DNA of 13,180 nt from UBA4416 sp040376995 (GTDB lineage: Bacteria; Bacteroidota; Bacteroidia; B-17B0; Aurantibacillaceae): positions 1-13,180 of the forward strand of contig JBEIPP010000088.1 of assembly GCA_040376995.1 (NCBI GenBank), given 5' to 3'. The notes beneath the pieces are model-generated. The model did no database searches and was not told where the DNA came from. It saw nothing but the letters and a program-made list of their open reading frames with translations. Position 1 is the stretch's first letter; each line of letters opens with the position of its first letter. Below are positions 1 to 6,741 of this stretch, in pieces. Both the position numbers and the translations under genes were made by a program.

Positions 1-232
1 ATTGCTATTTGGTAATTTAATCGGTATCGGCTTTTGTTTATTGCAAATGCATTTTAAATTTTTAACCCTAAATCCAGAAACCTATTATTTAGATGCTGTG
101 CCAATCAATTTATCTATCATTCATGTTTTATTAATCAATGTAGGAACTATTATTACCTGTTTAATAATGATGTTTTTACCTACCTTAATTCTTAATAAAA
201 TCACTCCTATAAAAGCAATTAGGTTTAGTTAG
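1..232 (+). CDS. C-terminal end of an FtsX/LolC-type ABC transporter permease (partial)
   Basis: Only the last ~76 residues are present; the frame is open to the left edge and the first in-window codon (TTG at 2) is internal. Two hydrophobic segments are visible, one at the very start (LFGNLIGIGFCLLQ) and one near the end (about residues 40-66). The protein ends in NKITPIKAIRF, the closing motif (xxISPIKAIRF) that I associate with FtsX-like permeases of the LolC/LolE/MacB group in Bacteroidota. These inner-membrane subunits work with an ATPase in lipoprotein release or export. The stop at 230-232 overlaps the stop of the convergent flavoprotein gene by 8 bp, and no terminator is visible between them. 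The family assignment rests on a short tail, so the subtype cannot be given. Confidence 0.7.
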   Translation, partial: LLFGNLIGIGFCLLQMHFKFLTLNPETYYLDAVPINLSIIHVLLINVGTIITCLIMMFLPTLILNKITPIKAIRFS

Positions 233-1508
233 CCAGTTTAGCTGAAATCCAAGCAGTACTCCAAGCATTTTGAAAATTAAATCCGCCAGTAATCCCATCG
301 ATATTTAGAACTTCTCCACAAAAAAATAAATGAGAAACTAATTTACTTTCCATCGTTTTAAAGTTTACTTCCTTTAAATTAATTCCTCCTGCTGTTACAA
401 ACTCTTCTTTAAATGTCGTTTTTCCTTTCATGTGATACACATCATTAGTTAACACCTGAGCCATATTATTCAGTTGCTTTTTACCTAATTCAATCCATGG
501 TTTTGATGTAGTAATTTCTGCTCTAAGTATTAAATATTCCCATAAGCGCTTAGGAATTTCGAACAAAGGCGTATTAACAATTAAAGCTTTTGATCCTAAT
601 TGTAAACTCAATTCTTCTTTTAATTGTTCTTCATTTAAAGTACCTGTCCAGTTTACAGAAATACCTGCCTCATAATTTAATTTATAAAAATCATACGCTG
701 CAAAAGCCGATAGTTTTAAAACAGCTGGCCCGCTTAAGCCCCAATGTGTTATTAAAATCGGACCTGTATATTGATGTTTAGTACCGTTTACTTTTACAGA
801 ACCATTTTTTACACTTAATCCCATCAATTCTTTGATATTGCTTTGTGGTAAATTTAAAGTGAATAAACTTGGGATTAAATCGTCAATAGTGTGTCCGCAA
901 TTTTTTAAAAACTGATAATTTTTAATTTGATGATGGCCGCCAATACTACAAATAACCGCATGTGCAATATATGTTTGTTTGGTTGTTTTTACTTTTATAT
1001 TGTTGGTTCGAGCTGAGTCAAGAACATTACATGACGCTTCGTTCCGATAGCTATCGGAATCGCTCAACGTAACATTAATAGGTTTTAATTCTAAAACTTC
1101 TTCTTCTACATTTACATCAATATGATACTTTTGAGCTTCCGATAAAAAACAATTTACAATCGTTTCGCTCGAATTGCTTTCAGGAAACATTCTTCCATCT
1201 GGCTCCACTTTTAACTTCACTCCTCGTTTCAAAAACCAATCAATAGTATCTTGAACCGAAAATTGAGAAAACACTTGACGTAATTCTTTTTCGCCGCGAG
1301 GATAATTTTTTATTAATTCATTATTCTCAAAACAATGATTGGTTACATTACATCTTCCTCCACCCGAAATCTTAACCTTAGATAATATCTTATTTGATTT
1401 TTCTAAAATGATAATTTTAGCTTCCGGATAATTAATAGCGGCATTAATTGCCGAAAAAAATCCAGCTGCTCCTCCACCTATTACTATTATAAGTTTATTA
1501 TTGTTCAT
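225..1508 (-). CDS. BaiN/HI0933-like FAD-dependent flavoprotein (YhiN family)
   Basis: A 427-residue protein of the HI0933/YhiN/BaiN family, putative NAD(P)/FAD-dependent oxidoreductases whose substrate is usually unknown. An N-terminal dinucleotide-binding motif, VIGGGAAG, lies at residues 9-16. The family signature SGGGRCNVTN follows at about 48-57, and a C-terminal FAD-contacting block contains CGEVLNIDGITGGFNFQNAW. The ATG at 1506-1508 is chosen because it puts GGGAAG at the usual distance from the N-terminus; the frame runs on to a TTG at 1532, which would add an atypical MINVEESL leader. Odd feature: a stretch reading roughly VTLSDSDSYRNEASCNV, between the strand EEEVLELKPIN and NIKVKTTKQTY, is encoded by a palindromic repeat (see 1023-1077). 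It falls in a variable surface region of the FAD domain, so the protein is probably still functional. The gene is divergent from the acyltransferase gene. Confidence 0.9.
   Translation of the reverse strand: MNNNKLIIVIGGGAAGFFSAINAAINYPEAKIIILEKSNKILSKVKISGGGRCNVTNHCFENNELIKNYPRGEKELRQVFSQFSVQDTIDWFLKRGVKLKVEPDGRMFPESNSSETIVNCFLSEAQKYHIDVNVEEEVLELKPINVTLSDSDSYRNEASCNVLDSARTNNIKVKTTKQTYIAHAVICSIGGHHQIKNYQFLKNCGHTIDDLIPSLFTLNLPQSNIKELMGLSVKNGSVKVNGTKHQYTGPILITHWGLSGPAVLKLSAFAAYDFYKLNYEAGISVNWTGTLNEEQLKEELSLQLGSKALIVNTPLFEIPKRLWEYLILRAEITTSKPWIELGKKQLNNMAQVLTNDVYHMKGKTTFKEEFVTAGGINLKEVNFKTMESKLVSHLFFCGEVLNIDGITGGFNFQNAWSTAWISAKLAN
1023..1077. repeat. Small palindromic repeat inserted in frame in the flavoprotein gene
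   Basis: A perfect 18-bp palindrome, TTCCGATAGCTATCGGAA, lies at 1042-1059. The 7-bp sequence AACATTA occurs on both sides of it (1023-1029 and 1071-1077), exactly 48 bp apart. One repeat unit is therefore 16 codons and its gain or loss would keep the reading frame. The encoded residues have no counterpart that I recognise in the family. The more GC-rich composition also differs from the surrounding AT-rich gene. From memory, palindromes with the core CCGATAGCTATCGG recur between genes in Bacteroidota genomes. That this copy is an insertion is inferred. Confidence 0.6.
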
Positions 1509-1556
1509 TAAAGACTCTTCAACATTAATCAATTTTTGATCATTTTAAATAACAGG

Positions 1557-1639
1557 TAAAAATACCATTTATTTATCTGAAAATCACATGCTTATAGCAT
1601 TACTAATTCTATTACAAAAAAGCACTAATGGTATTTTTA
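1557..1639. repeat. 13-bp inverted repeat in a divergent intergenic region
   Basis: TAAAAATACCATT (1557-1569) and its exact reverse complement AATGGTATTTTTA (1627-1639) face each other across 57 bp. They lie between the divergent flavoprotein and acyltransferase genes. A small hairpin, ATGCT-TAT-AGCAT (1588-1600), sits near the centre. The right arm lies about where the -33 element of the acyltransferase promoter should be. The pair could be a shared regulatory site or a mirrored promoter element; the function is not shown by the sequence. Confidence 0.4.
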
Positions 1640-1653
1640 TGCTTTCTTTTTTG

Positions 1654-1661
1654 TAAGTTTG
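1654..1661 (+). promoter_or_regulatory. Bacteroidota-type -7 box of the acyltransferase gene
   Basis: TAAGTTTG matches the TAnnTTTG -7 consensus of the Bacteroidota primary sigma factor exactly. It is followed by a short, A-rich leader (TTTCGCAAAAATT) that runs straight into the ATG at 1679. Transcription would start near 1667-1669. That makes the ATG at 1628 unusable and argues for the start at 1679. Confidence 0.55.
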
Positions 1662-1678
1662 TTTCTTTCGCAAAAATT

Positions 1679-3010
1679 ATGCTTTGGCACATCCTTAAAT
1701 ATTATATGGGTTTTGTGATAGCCGTTTTTTTTAAACGTGCTACCGTAAAAAACGCAAAAAATCTTCAGGTAAAAGGTCCTGTTATCATTGCAGTTAATCA
1801 CCCCAATGCATTTATGGATCCCATTGCATTAACTACACTTGTATATCCCCCAAGATTACGTTATTTAGCTCGAGGAGACGCCTTTAAAAAAGGAATTATT
1901 ACTATGCTTTTAGAAAGCCTTGGTATTATACCAATTTTTAGAATACAAGATGGTGGTAAAGAAGGGTTAAAGAAAAATGACGAAACCTATGAAAGAGTTA
2001 ATTCTCTTTTAAAGAAAAATAAGAAAATTATCATTTTTGCCGAAGGCTTATGTATACAAGAACGCCGTTTACGTCCTTTAAAAAAAGGAGTTCCGCGTAT
2101 GCTTTTAGGAGCAATGGAATCGGGCGAATTAGATAATTTATTAGTAGTTCCTGTTGGCATTAATTACACCAATCCATCACAATTTAGAGGAACCATTTTT
2201 TGTAATGTTGGAGAGCCCATCAAAATGATTGATTATATGGCAGCCTATAAAGAAGCTCCTGCTAAAACCATGAACCAGTTTTTAGCCGATTTATCTCCTC
2301 GCATGAAAGAATTAATCGTTCATATCAATCATACTCGTAGCGAAGAAGTGATTTCTCATATTGAAGAAGTTTATCGAACAAAATATTACAAACAACATCA
2401 CTACAGTTTAAATAATTTAGAACATAATTTCTTATTTTCAACCAAAGTAGTAGATGTTATTAATCAAGCAGAAGAAACACAACCAGAAAAAGTTAAAGAA
2501 TTACATCATAAAACAGTTCATTACTTTAAAGAATTAAAAAAACATCAAATTAAAGATTGGGTATTAAATCCCGAAAAACAAAAAAGCATTAATTATACCG
2601 TATTTGTCTTTAGATTATTACTCATTATTTTAACAATTCCCATTTACGTTAGAGGTTTATTAGCTAGTTATCTACCCTATAAAATCACTCACATGATTAC
2701 TTCTAAAAAAGTAAAGGCTATTGAGTTTAAAGCATCGTTTAATATGGGAATTGGAGCCTTTTTATTATTGATATTCTTTACTATTCATTTTTTTATCGTA
2801 AAAGCTATTACTGATAGTGCCTGGTGGGGACTATTAGCTTTATTTATATCAGTATTAAGCAGTATGTTTTGTTTATATATTTCGCCCTTTCGCAAAAAAA
2901 CATTTGGCATTTTAAGAGTATTAAAGCTTAAATCAACCCAGCCTGATTTAATAAAAATGCTATCTCACCAAAGAAAAAACATTATTCATTCATTTGAAGA
3001 ATTAATGTAA
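1679..3010 (+). CDS. PlsC-like 1-acylglycerol-3-phosphate acyltransferase with C-terminal membrane domain
   Basis: A 443-residue protein of the PlsC/glycerolipid acyltransferase family, which transfers acyl chains to lysophosphatidate or related lysolipids at the inner membrane. The acceptor-site motif is NHPNAFMD (His41 to Asp47, the HX5D variant), followed by a glycerol-phosphate-binding-like block IIIFAEGLCIQERRLRPLKKG (FAEG at about 120-123, in place of FPEG). The C-terminal third is not part of a minimal PlsC and carries three predicted membrane segments near residues 306-332, 354-376 and 382-402. This long form is common in Bacteroidota. The start at 1679 is preferred over 1628 because a good -7 box lies between them; the longer form would add MVFLCFLFCKFVSFAKI. 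The true substrate cannot be decided, and an acyltransferase for another lipid is possible. Confidence 0.85.
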   Translation: MLWHILKYYMGFVIAVFFKRATVKNAKNLQVKGPVIIAVNHPNAFMDPIALTTLVYPPRLRYLARGDAFKKGIITMLLESLGIIPIFRIQDGGKEGLKKNDETYERVNSLLKKNKKIIIFAEGLCIQERRLRPLKKGVPRMLLGAMESGELDNLLVVPVGINYTNPSQFRGTIFCNVGEPIKMIDYMAAYKEAPAKTMNQFLADLSPRMKELIVHINHTRSEEVISHIEEVYRTKYYKQHHYSLNNLEHNFLFSTKVVDVINQAEETQPEKVKELHHKTVHYFKELKKHQIKDWVLNPEKQKSINYTVFVFRLLLIILTIPIYVRGLLASYLPYKITHMITSKKVKAIEFKASFNMGIGAFLLLIFFTIHFFIVKAITDSAWWGLLALFISVLSSMFCLYISPFRKKTFGILRVLKLKSTQPDLIKMLSHQRKNIIHSFEELM

Positions 3011-3028
3011 TTTATCAACCATTTTTAA

Positions 3029-3049
3029 TTTGCTACAAATTGTAGCAAA
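3029..3049. promoter_or_regulatory. Candidate operator palindrome upstream of the Y-family polymerase gene
   Basis: TTTGCTACAA-A-TTGTAGCAAA: two 10-bp arms (3029-3038 and 3040-3049) are perfectly complementary around a single central base. It lies 36 bp before the polymerase ATG, about where the -33 region of a promoter would be; a weak -7 match, TAAAATTG, occurs at 3069-3076. A partial second half-site, CGTAGTAAAA, follows at 3064-3073. The inner TACA-AAT-TGTA resembles BlaI/CopY-type operators, but those have a 2-nt spacing. With no T-run after it, it is unlikely to be a terminator of the acyltransferase gene. Repression of a damage-inducible polymerase is a reasonable inference. Confidence 0.5.
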
Positions 3050-3085
3050 AACCTATCATAAAACGTAGTAAAATTGTTCTTGTAA

Positions 3086-4381
3086 ATGGAGAAGGACAAA
3101 AATAAATTATTACCACGTACAAAAGCTCGTGTTTTGTTTGTTGACATGAATAGTTTTTTTGCTAGTTGTGAGCAGCAAGACAATTACTATTTACGTGATA
3201 GGCCTATTGCTGTTTGTGTGTATACAGGTAAATTTGGTTGCGTGATTGCCCCTTCTATTGAAGCTAAAAAATTTGGGGTTAAAACTGGCATGCGACTAAA
3301 TGAGGCAGTATTACTTTGCAAAGAATTGATTCCTATAGAAACAAATCCTGAAAGATATAGACGTTACCACGTAAAAATTATGGATATTTTAAGATCCTAT
3401 TGCGATAATGTATATCCAAAAAGCATTGATGAAGCCGTAGTTGATTTAACTAATTACGAATTGATTCATAAAGACGTGATACAAGTAGCTAAAAGCATTA
3501 AAAAAGATATTCAAGAAAAAGTAGGAGATTGGCTCAAATGTTCTATTGGCATTGCACCAAATTCATTTTTAGCTAAAGTGGCTTCTGATATTCAAAAACC
3601 AGATGGATTAGTGATTATCAATCCTGAAAATATTGATATTGTTTTAGGAAGATTAAAACTTAAAGATTTTCCAGGCATTGCTGATAAAATGGAAATCAGA
3701 TTAAATAAAGGAGGTATTAAAACACCTTTAGAAATGCGCCGCGCGTCTCCCGAAAACTTAAAAGCTATTTTAAAAAGTGTAGTAGGTTTTTATTGGCATT
3801 GTCGTTTAAACTTTGTGGAGATTGATTTAGATAACGAACATGACTACAAAAGTATGCAGGCCATGCGTCACTTAAACAAAGAACAGCGCGCTTCTTATGA
3901 AGGTATTAATGAAATATTAATTGCACTTTGTTTAACTCTGGAACGAAGAATGGTAAAACGTAAAATATTTGCCAATACTCTTGCATTTAATGTACGATAT
4001 GCTAATGGCGAACAATGGGCTGATTTTTTAAATGTAAGCTCTCCATTACAAGATGGCACTGAAATATACAAAGCAATTATGAATCGTATTGAAGATTTTG
4101 AAACCAATAATGCACCCGAAAAAATCATTACCAGAGCTATTATCAGTATTTCTTTATCAGTATCACACTTTTTAGATGATACCATGGTTCAATACAATTT
4201 ATTTGAAGATAATACTAAGAAAGACCATCTCAGAAAAGTAGTGTATGATTTAAAAGATAAATTTGGGAAACAAAAACTCATGCGAGCTATTGAATTAAGA
4301 GAAGGCAATGTGATGCAAGATGTGATTGGTTTTGGCTCTGTAAAAGACTTATATAATGATGAACAAACAGAATTAATTTAG
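3086..4381 (+). CDS. Y-family translesion DNA polymerase (DinB/UmuC-like)
   Basis: A 431-residue error-prone polymerase that extends past lesions. The catalytic carboxylates are visible: Asp20 in FVDMNSFFASCE, and Asp115 and Glu116 in SIDEAVVDL. Phe25 is at the steric-gate position that excludes ribonucleotides. The fingers contain RPIAVCVYTGKFGCVIAPSIEAKKFGVKTGM. A helix-hairpin-helix-like stretch (LKDFPGIADKMEIRLNKGGI) lies near 191-210, followed by the little-finger domain. QYNLF at 369-373 fits the QxxLF sliding-clamp-binding motif. At 431 residues it is longer than E. coli Pol IV (351) and near UmuC (422). The N-terminal motif (DMN...ASCE, GCVIA) is UmuC-flavoured, but no umuD-like gene is adjacent. 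It forms a tight unit with the DUF72 gene downstream and has a palindrome upstream. Confidence 0.93.
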   Translation: MEKDKNKLLPRTKARVLFVDMNSFFASCEQQDNYYLRDRPIAVCVYTGKFGCVIAPSIEAKKFGVKTGMRLNEAVLLCKELIPIETNPERYRRYHVKIMDILRSYCDNVYPKSIDEAVVDLTNYELIHKDVIQVAKSIKKDIQEKVGDWLKCSIGIAPNSFLAKVASDIQKPDGLVIINPENIDIVLGRLKLKDFPGIADKMEIRLNKGGIKTPLEMRRASPENLKAILKSVVGFYWHCRLNFVEIDLDNEHDYKSMQAMRHLNKEQRASYEGINEILIALCLTLERRMVKRKIFANTLAFNVRYANGEQWADFLNVSSPLQDGTEIYKAIMNRIEDFETNNAPEKIITRAIISISLSVSHFLDDTMVQYNLFEDNTKKDHLRKVVYDLKDKFGKQKLMRAIELREGNVMQDVIGFGSVKDLYNDEQTELI

Positions 4382-4383
4382 GA

Positions 4384-5289
4384 ATGGAATTTGGAAGATT
4401 ATCAAATATCGAAAACGTTGATTTTTCATTGCCTCCTGATCACGCTGGTACTGTTAAAGTTTTAGGTGGAACAAAAGCCAATAAATGTTCGGTTTATGTT
4501 GGCTGCCCTATTTGGTCGGAGGCTGGTTTTATTGGGAAAATTTACCCTAAAAAAACAAAACCTAAAGATGTTGCAAAATACTATAGTCAACAATTTAATA
4601 GTATTGAATTAAACATTTCTCATTACAAATCATTAGATAAAAATACTATTGAGCACTGGGTAGATATTACCGCAAGTGACTTTAAATTTTGCCCGAAGGT
4701 TAATCAGATTGTAAGTCATACGCCATTAATCAAGCAAAACGCTAATTACATGAGAGAGATAATGGCAACTAACCTATATTTTAAACAAAAATTAGGAATA
4801 CCATTTTTACAGTTACCTCCAAATTATGATAGTACTAAAATTAACGATCTATTAGACTTTTGCGACGAAGTAGCTCTAAGTAAATGTGCCATTGAATTAA
4901 GACATGAATCGTGGTTTAAAAATGAAGTTGTATTAAAACACATTTGTAATTATTTTTATAAAAACAACCTCACTCTTTTATTAACTGATACTGCTGGTAG
5001 AAGAGAAGTTTTACATCAACGTTTAACCACAAAAACTGCCTTTATTCGTTTTGTAGCTAACGATTTACATCCCTCAGATTATAAAAGAATGGATGAGTGG
5101 ATTACTCGTTTAAAACATTGGATTGATAATGGGTTAGAAGAAATCTATTTTTTTATACATACTCCTACTCACGAGTTAATGCCCGAATTAGTCATTTATT
5201 TTGTAACTGAATTTAATAAACGAACAGGATTAAACGTAAAAGTTCCCAAAATTTTCTCGCCTTTTATTGAAGATCAAAAACTATTTTAA
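4384..5289 (+). CDS. DUF72 (YecE-like) TIM-barrel protein
   Basis: A 301-residue DUF72/YecE family protein; the biochemical function of the family is not established. An N-terminal extension of about 35 residues precedes the conserved start SVYVGCPIWSEAGFIGKIYP. Then come YYSQQFNSIELNISHYKSL (the family strand usually ends NSTFY, here NISHY), the DFKFCPKVNQIVSH strand, LQLPPNY, and AIELRHESW near residue 175. RFVANDLHPSDYKRMDEWITRL corresponds to the usual RxHG...Y..L..W region. The ATG follows the polymerase stop after only 2 nt, so the two are co-transcribed and likely translationally coupled; this suggests a link to DNA damage tolerance, but that is guilt by association. The stop overlaps the convergent xerD stop by 9 bp. 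Confidence 0.88.
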   Translation: MEFGRLSNIENVDFSLPPDHAGTVKVLGGTKANKCSVYVGCPIWSEAGFIGKIYPKKTKPKDVAKYYSQQFNSIELNISHYKSLDKNTIEHWVDITASDFKFCPKVNQIVSHTPLIKQNANYMREIMATNLYFKQKLGIPFLQLPPNYDSTKINDLLDFCDEVALSKCAIELRHESWFKNEVVLKHICNYFYKNNLTLLLTDTAGRREVLHQRLTTKTAFIRFVANDLHPSDYKRMDEWITRLKHWIDNGLEEIYFFIHTPTHELMPELVIYFVTEFNKRTGLNVKVPKIFSPFIEDQKLF

Positions 5290-6225
5290 ATTGTTTCTCG
5301 GATGATAACTTAAAATATTTTCACGAAGAAAATGCTGATCTAAGTGAGTGTATATCTCAGTAGTTGTAATACTTTCGTGACCTAACATTTCTTGAACAGC
5401 ACGTAAATCAGCGCCCCCTTCCACTAAATGCGTAGCAAACGAATGACGAAAGGTGTGAGGGCTCAATGGCTTTTTAATTCCTGCTTTTTCTGCTAAATCT
5501 TTAATCACATAAAACACCATTTGACGAGTAATTGAAGTTCCACGTTTACTTAAAAAAATCATATCCTCATTATTTTTTTTTATCTTGATATGACTACGAT
5601 GATGTGTTAGATAATTATCTATTAATCGGAGTGCAGATTTCCCAATAGGAATTAATCGTTGCTTATCTCCTTTTCCTATTACACTTATAAAACCATCATT
5701 AATATGTAAATCACTTAGTTTTAAAGAAATTAATTCCGACACACGCAAACCGCAACTGTACATCGTTTCGAGCATGGCTAAATTACGTTCACCTTCAGGA
5801 GTACTTCTATCTATATATGATAACATTAAATCAATTTCTTCTACACTTAAAAACACAGGCAACTTACGTTTAATGCGAGGTGTTTCTAATAACTCTGCTG
5901 GACTCGTTTGTATATAATTTTCAAGAACTAAGAATTTAAAAAAATGTTTAATTCCAGAGATGATACGTGATTGGGTTGTTTCAGTAAAATGAAAATCAGC
6001 AATGTATTTTAAAAACTCCTGTAACGTTTGTAAAGTTACATCCGAAGGCTTTTTAGTGGAATGAAACATTTCTACAAATGCCATCAACTTTTGAATATCA
6101 CTTTCGTAGGAAACCACAGAGTTTTCTGAAAGTGATTTTTCTACCTGAAGGTAGTACTTAAAATCATTAATATTTGATTTCCAAAGTTGCAGAGTAATGA
6201 GTATTTTTGAATTAATAAAAAACAA
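5281..6225 (-). CDS. xerD: Tyrosine recombinase XerD
   Basis: A site-specific recombinase that, with its partner, resolves chromosome dimers at dif. The N-terminal SAM-like core-binding domain is FKYYLQVEKSLSENSVVSYESDIQKL. The catalytic domain contains CGLRVSEL (first Arg), GKGDKQR (Lys), HTFRHSFATHL (His and Arg), MLGHESITTTEIYTH (GH and nucleophilic Tyr). The ending HLDQHFLRENILSYHPR is the XerD type. Length (about 300) is normal, so it is a housekeeping enzyme and not a phage integrase. The start is unclear: there is no in-frame ATG. Options are TTG at 6246 (overlapping aroQ), TTG at 6225 (used here), or a rarer CTG at 6192 that would best match family N-termini (xxW...DFKxYL). It is divergent from aroQ. 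Confidence 0.93.
   Translation of the reverse strand: MFFINSKILITLQLWKSNINDFKYYLQVEKSLSENSVVSYESDIQKLMAFVEMFHSTKKPSDVTLQTLQEFLKYIADFHFTETTQSRIISGIKHFFKFLVLENYIQTSPAELLETPRIKRKLPVFLSVEEIDLMLSYIDRSTPEGERNLAMLETMYSCGLRVSELISLKLSDLHINDGFISVIGKGDKQRLIPIGKSALRLIDNYLTHHRSHIKIKKNNEDMIFLSKRGTSITRQMVFYVIKDLAEKAGIKKPLSPHTFRHSFATHLVEGGADLRAVQEMLGHESITTTEIYTHLDQHFLRENILSYHPRNNLK
6202..6209 (+). promoter_or_regulatory. Bacteroidota-type -7 box of aroQ
   Basis: TATTTTTG matches TAnnTTTG exactly and lies 21 bp before the aroQ ATG, giving a short leader of about 15 nt. No well-spaced -33 box is evident; a TTTG at 6173-6176 is farther than usual. The box falls inside the longer versions of the xerD frame. Confidence 0.45.
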
Positions 6226-6230
6226 ATAAC

Positions 6231-6647
6231 ATGTTAAAGATAGCAATAATCAATGGTCCAAATTTGAATCTTTTAGGAAAAAGAGAAGTAGAAATTTATG
6301 GCACTCAAACATTTGAAGACTATTATAAAACCCTACAGAATAAATTCCCTAATGTAGAATTAAGCTATTACCAAAGTAATGTAGAAGGTGATTTAATTAA
6401 TAAATTACATGATATTGGATTCAGTTATGACGGGATTATAATAAATGCAGGTGCATACACACACACCTCTATTGCTATAGCAGATGCCATTGCTGGAATT
6501 AAAACGCCTGTTATTGAAGTGCATATTAGCAATGTATTTAGCAGAGAAGATTTTCGTCATGTTTCCTATTTAGGAAAACACTGCAAAGGTAGTATTAGCG
6601 GCTTTGGCTTAAAGGGTTATGAGATGGCGATAAAGAGTTTTTTGTAA
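6231..6647 (+). CDS. aroQ: Type II 3-dehydroquinate dehydratase
   Basis: A 138-residue enzyme that dehydrates 3-dehydroquinate to 3-dehydroshikimate in the shikimate pathway; type II enzymes are dodecameric and cytoplasmic. The start MLKIAIINGPNLNLLGKRE is the family N-terminus, with the flexible-lid residues Arg18 and Tyr23 (EIYG, catalytic Tyr). Next come QSNVEGDLINKLHD, IIINAGAYTHTS (Asn72), EVHISN (catalytic His98), and REDFRHVS (Arg109). Length is slightly under the typical 140-150. It is divergent from xerD. The stop is followed by A8T6, then by the terminator hairpin shared with the opposite operon. Confidence 0.96.
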   Translation: MLKIAIINGPNLNLLGKREVEIYGTQTFEDYYKTLQNKFPNVELSYYQSNVEGDLINKLHDIGFSYDGIIINAGAYTHTSIAIADAIAGIKTPVIEVHISNVFSREDFRHVSYLGKHCKGSISGFGLKGYEMAIKSFL

Positions 6648-6663
6648 AAAAAATTTTTTAACA

Positions 6664-6702
6664 AAAAAATGCCCCCATTAAGTATTTAACTTTTTGGGGG
6701 CA
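6664..6702 (-). terminator. Intrinsic terminator of the polysaccharide operon
   Basis: Read on the minus strand, TGCCCCC (6702-6696) pairs with GGGGGCA (6676-6670). An extra A-T pair and a small inner AAGT/ACTT helix close the loop. A run of seven T follows directly, then TTGTT. This is a textbook Rho-independent terminator about 40 bp after the rfbH stop. In the plus direction the stem also forms, but the next T-run is about 14 nt away, so termination of aroQ there would be weaker. Confidence 0.8.
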
Positions 6703-6741
6703 GTCTATTACTATCCTTTTTTTGTTTTATGAATTATAATA

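Noticed and set aside
590..781. Plus-strand open frame of 63 codons
   Set aside because: It is antisense to the conserved flavoprotein gene and resembles no protein family.
1628..1678. N-terminal extension of the acyltransferase from the ATG at 1628
   Set aside because: An exact -7 promoter box lies at 1654-1661 inside it, followed by a short leader to the ATG at 1679.
3895..4185. Minus-strand open frame of 96 codons
   Set aside because: It lies opposite the little-finger domain of the polymerase and has no coding signature of its own.
5281..6225. Tyrosine recombinase as an integrase of a mobile island
   Set aside because: Length, the XerD-type C-terminus (HLDQHFLRENILSYHPR) and the neighbouring housekeeping gene aroQ point to chromosomal XerD; no attachment-site duplication or tRNA is seen.
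6646..6659. A8T6 run after aroQ as a terminator
   Set aside because: It has no GC stem; the better hairpin is just downstream and is oriented for the opposite operon.
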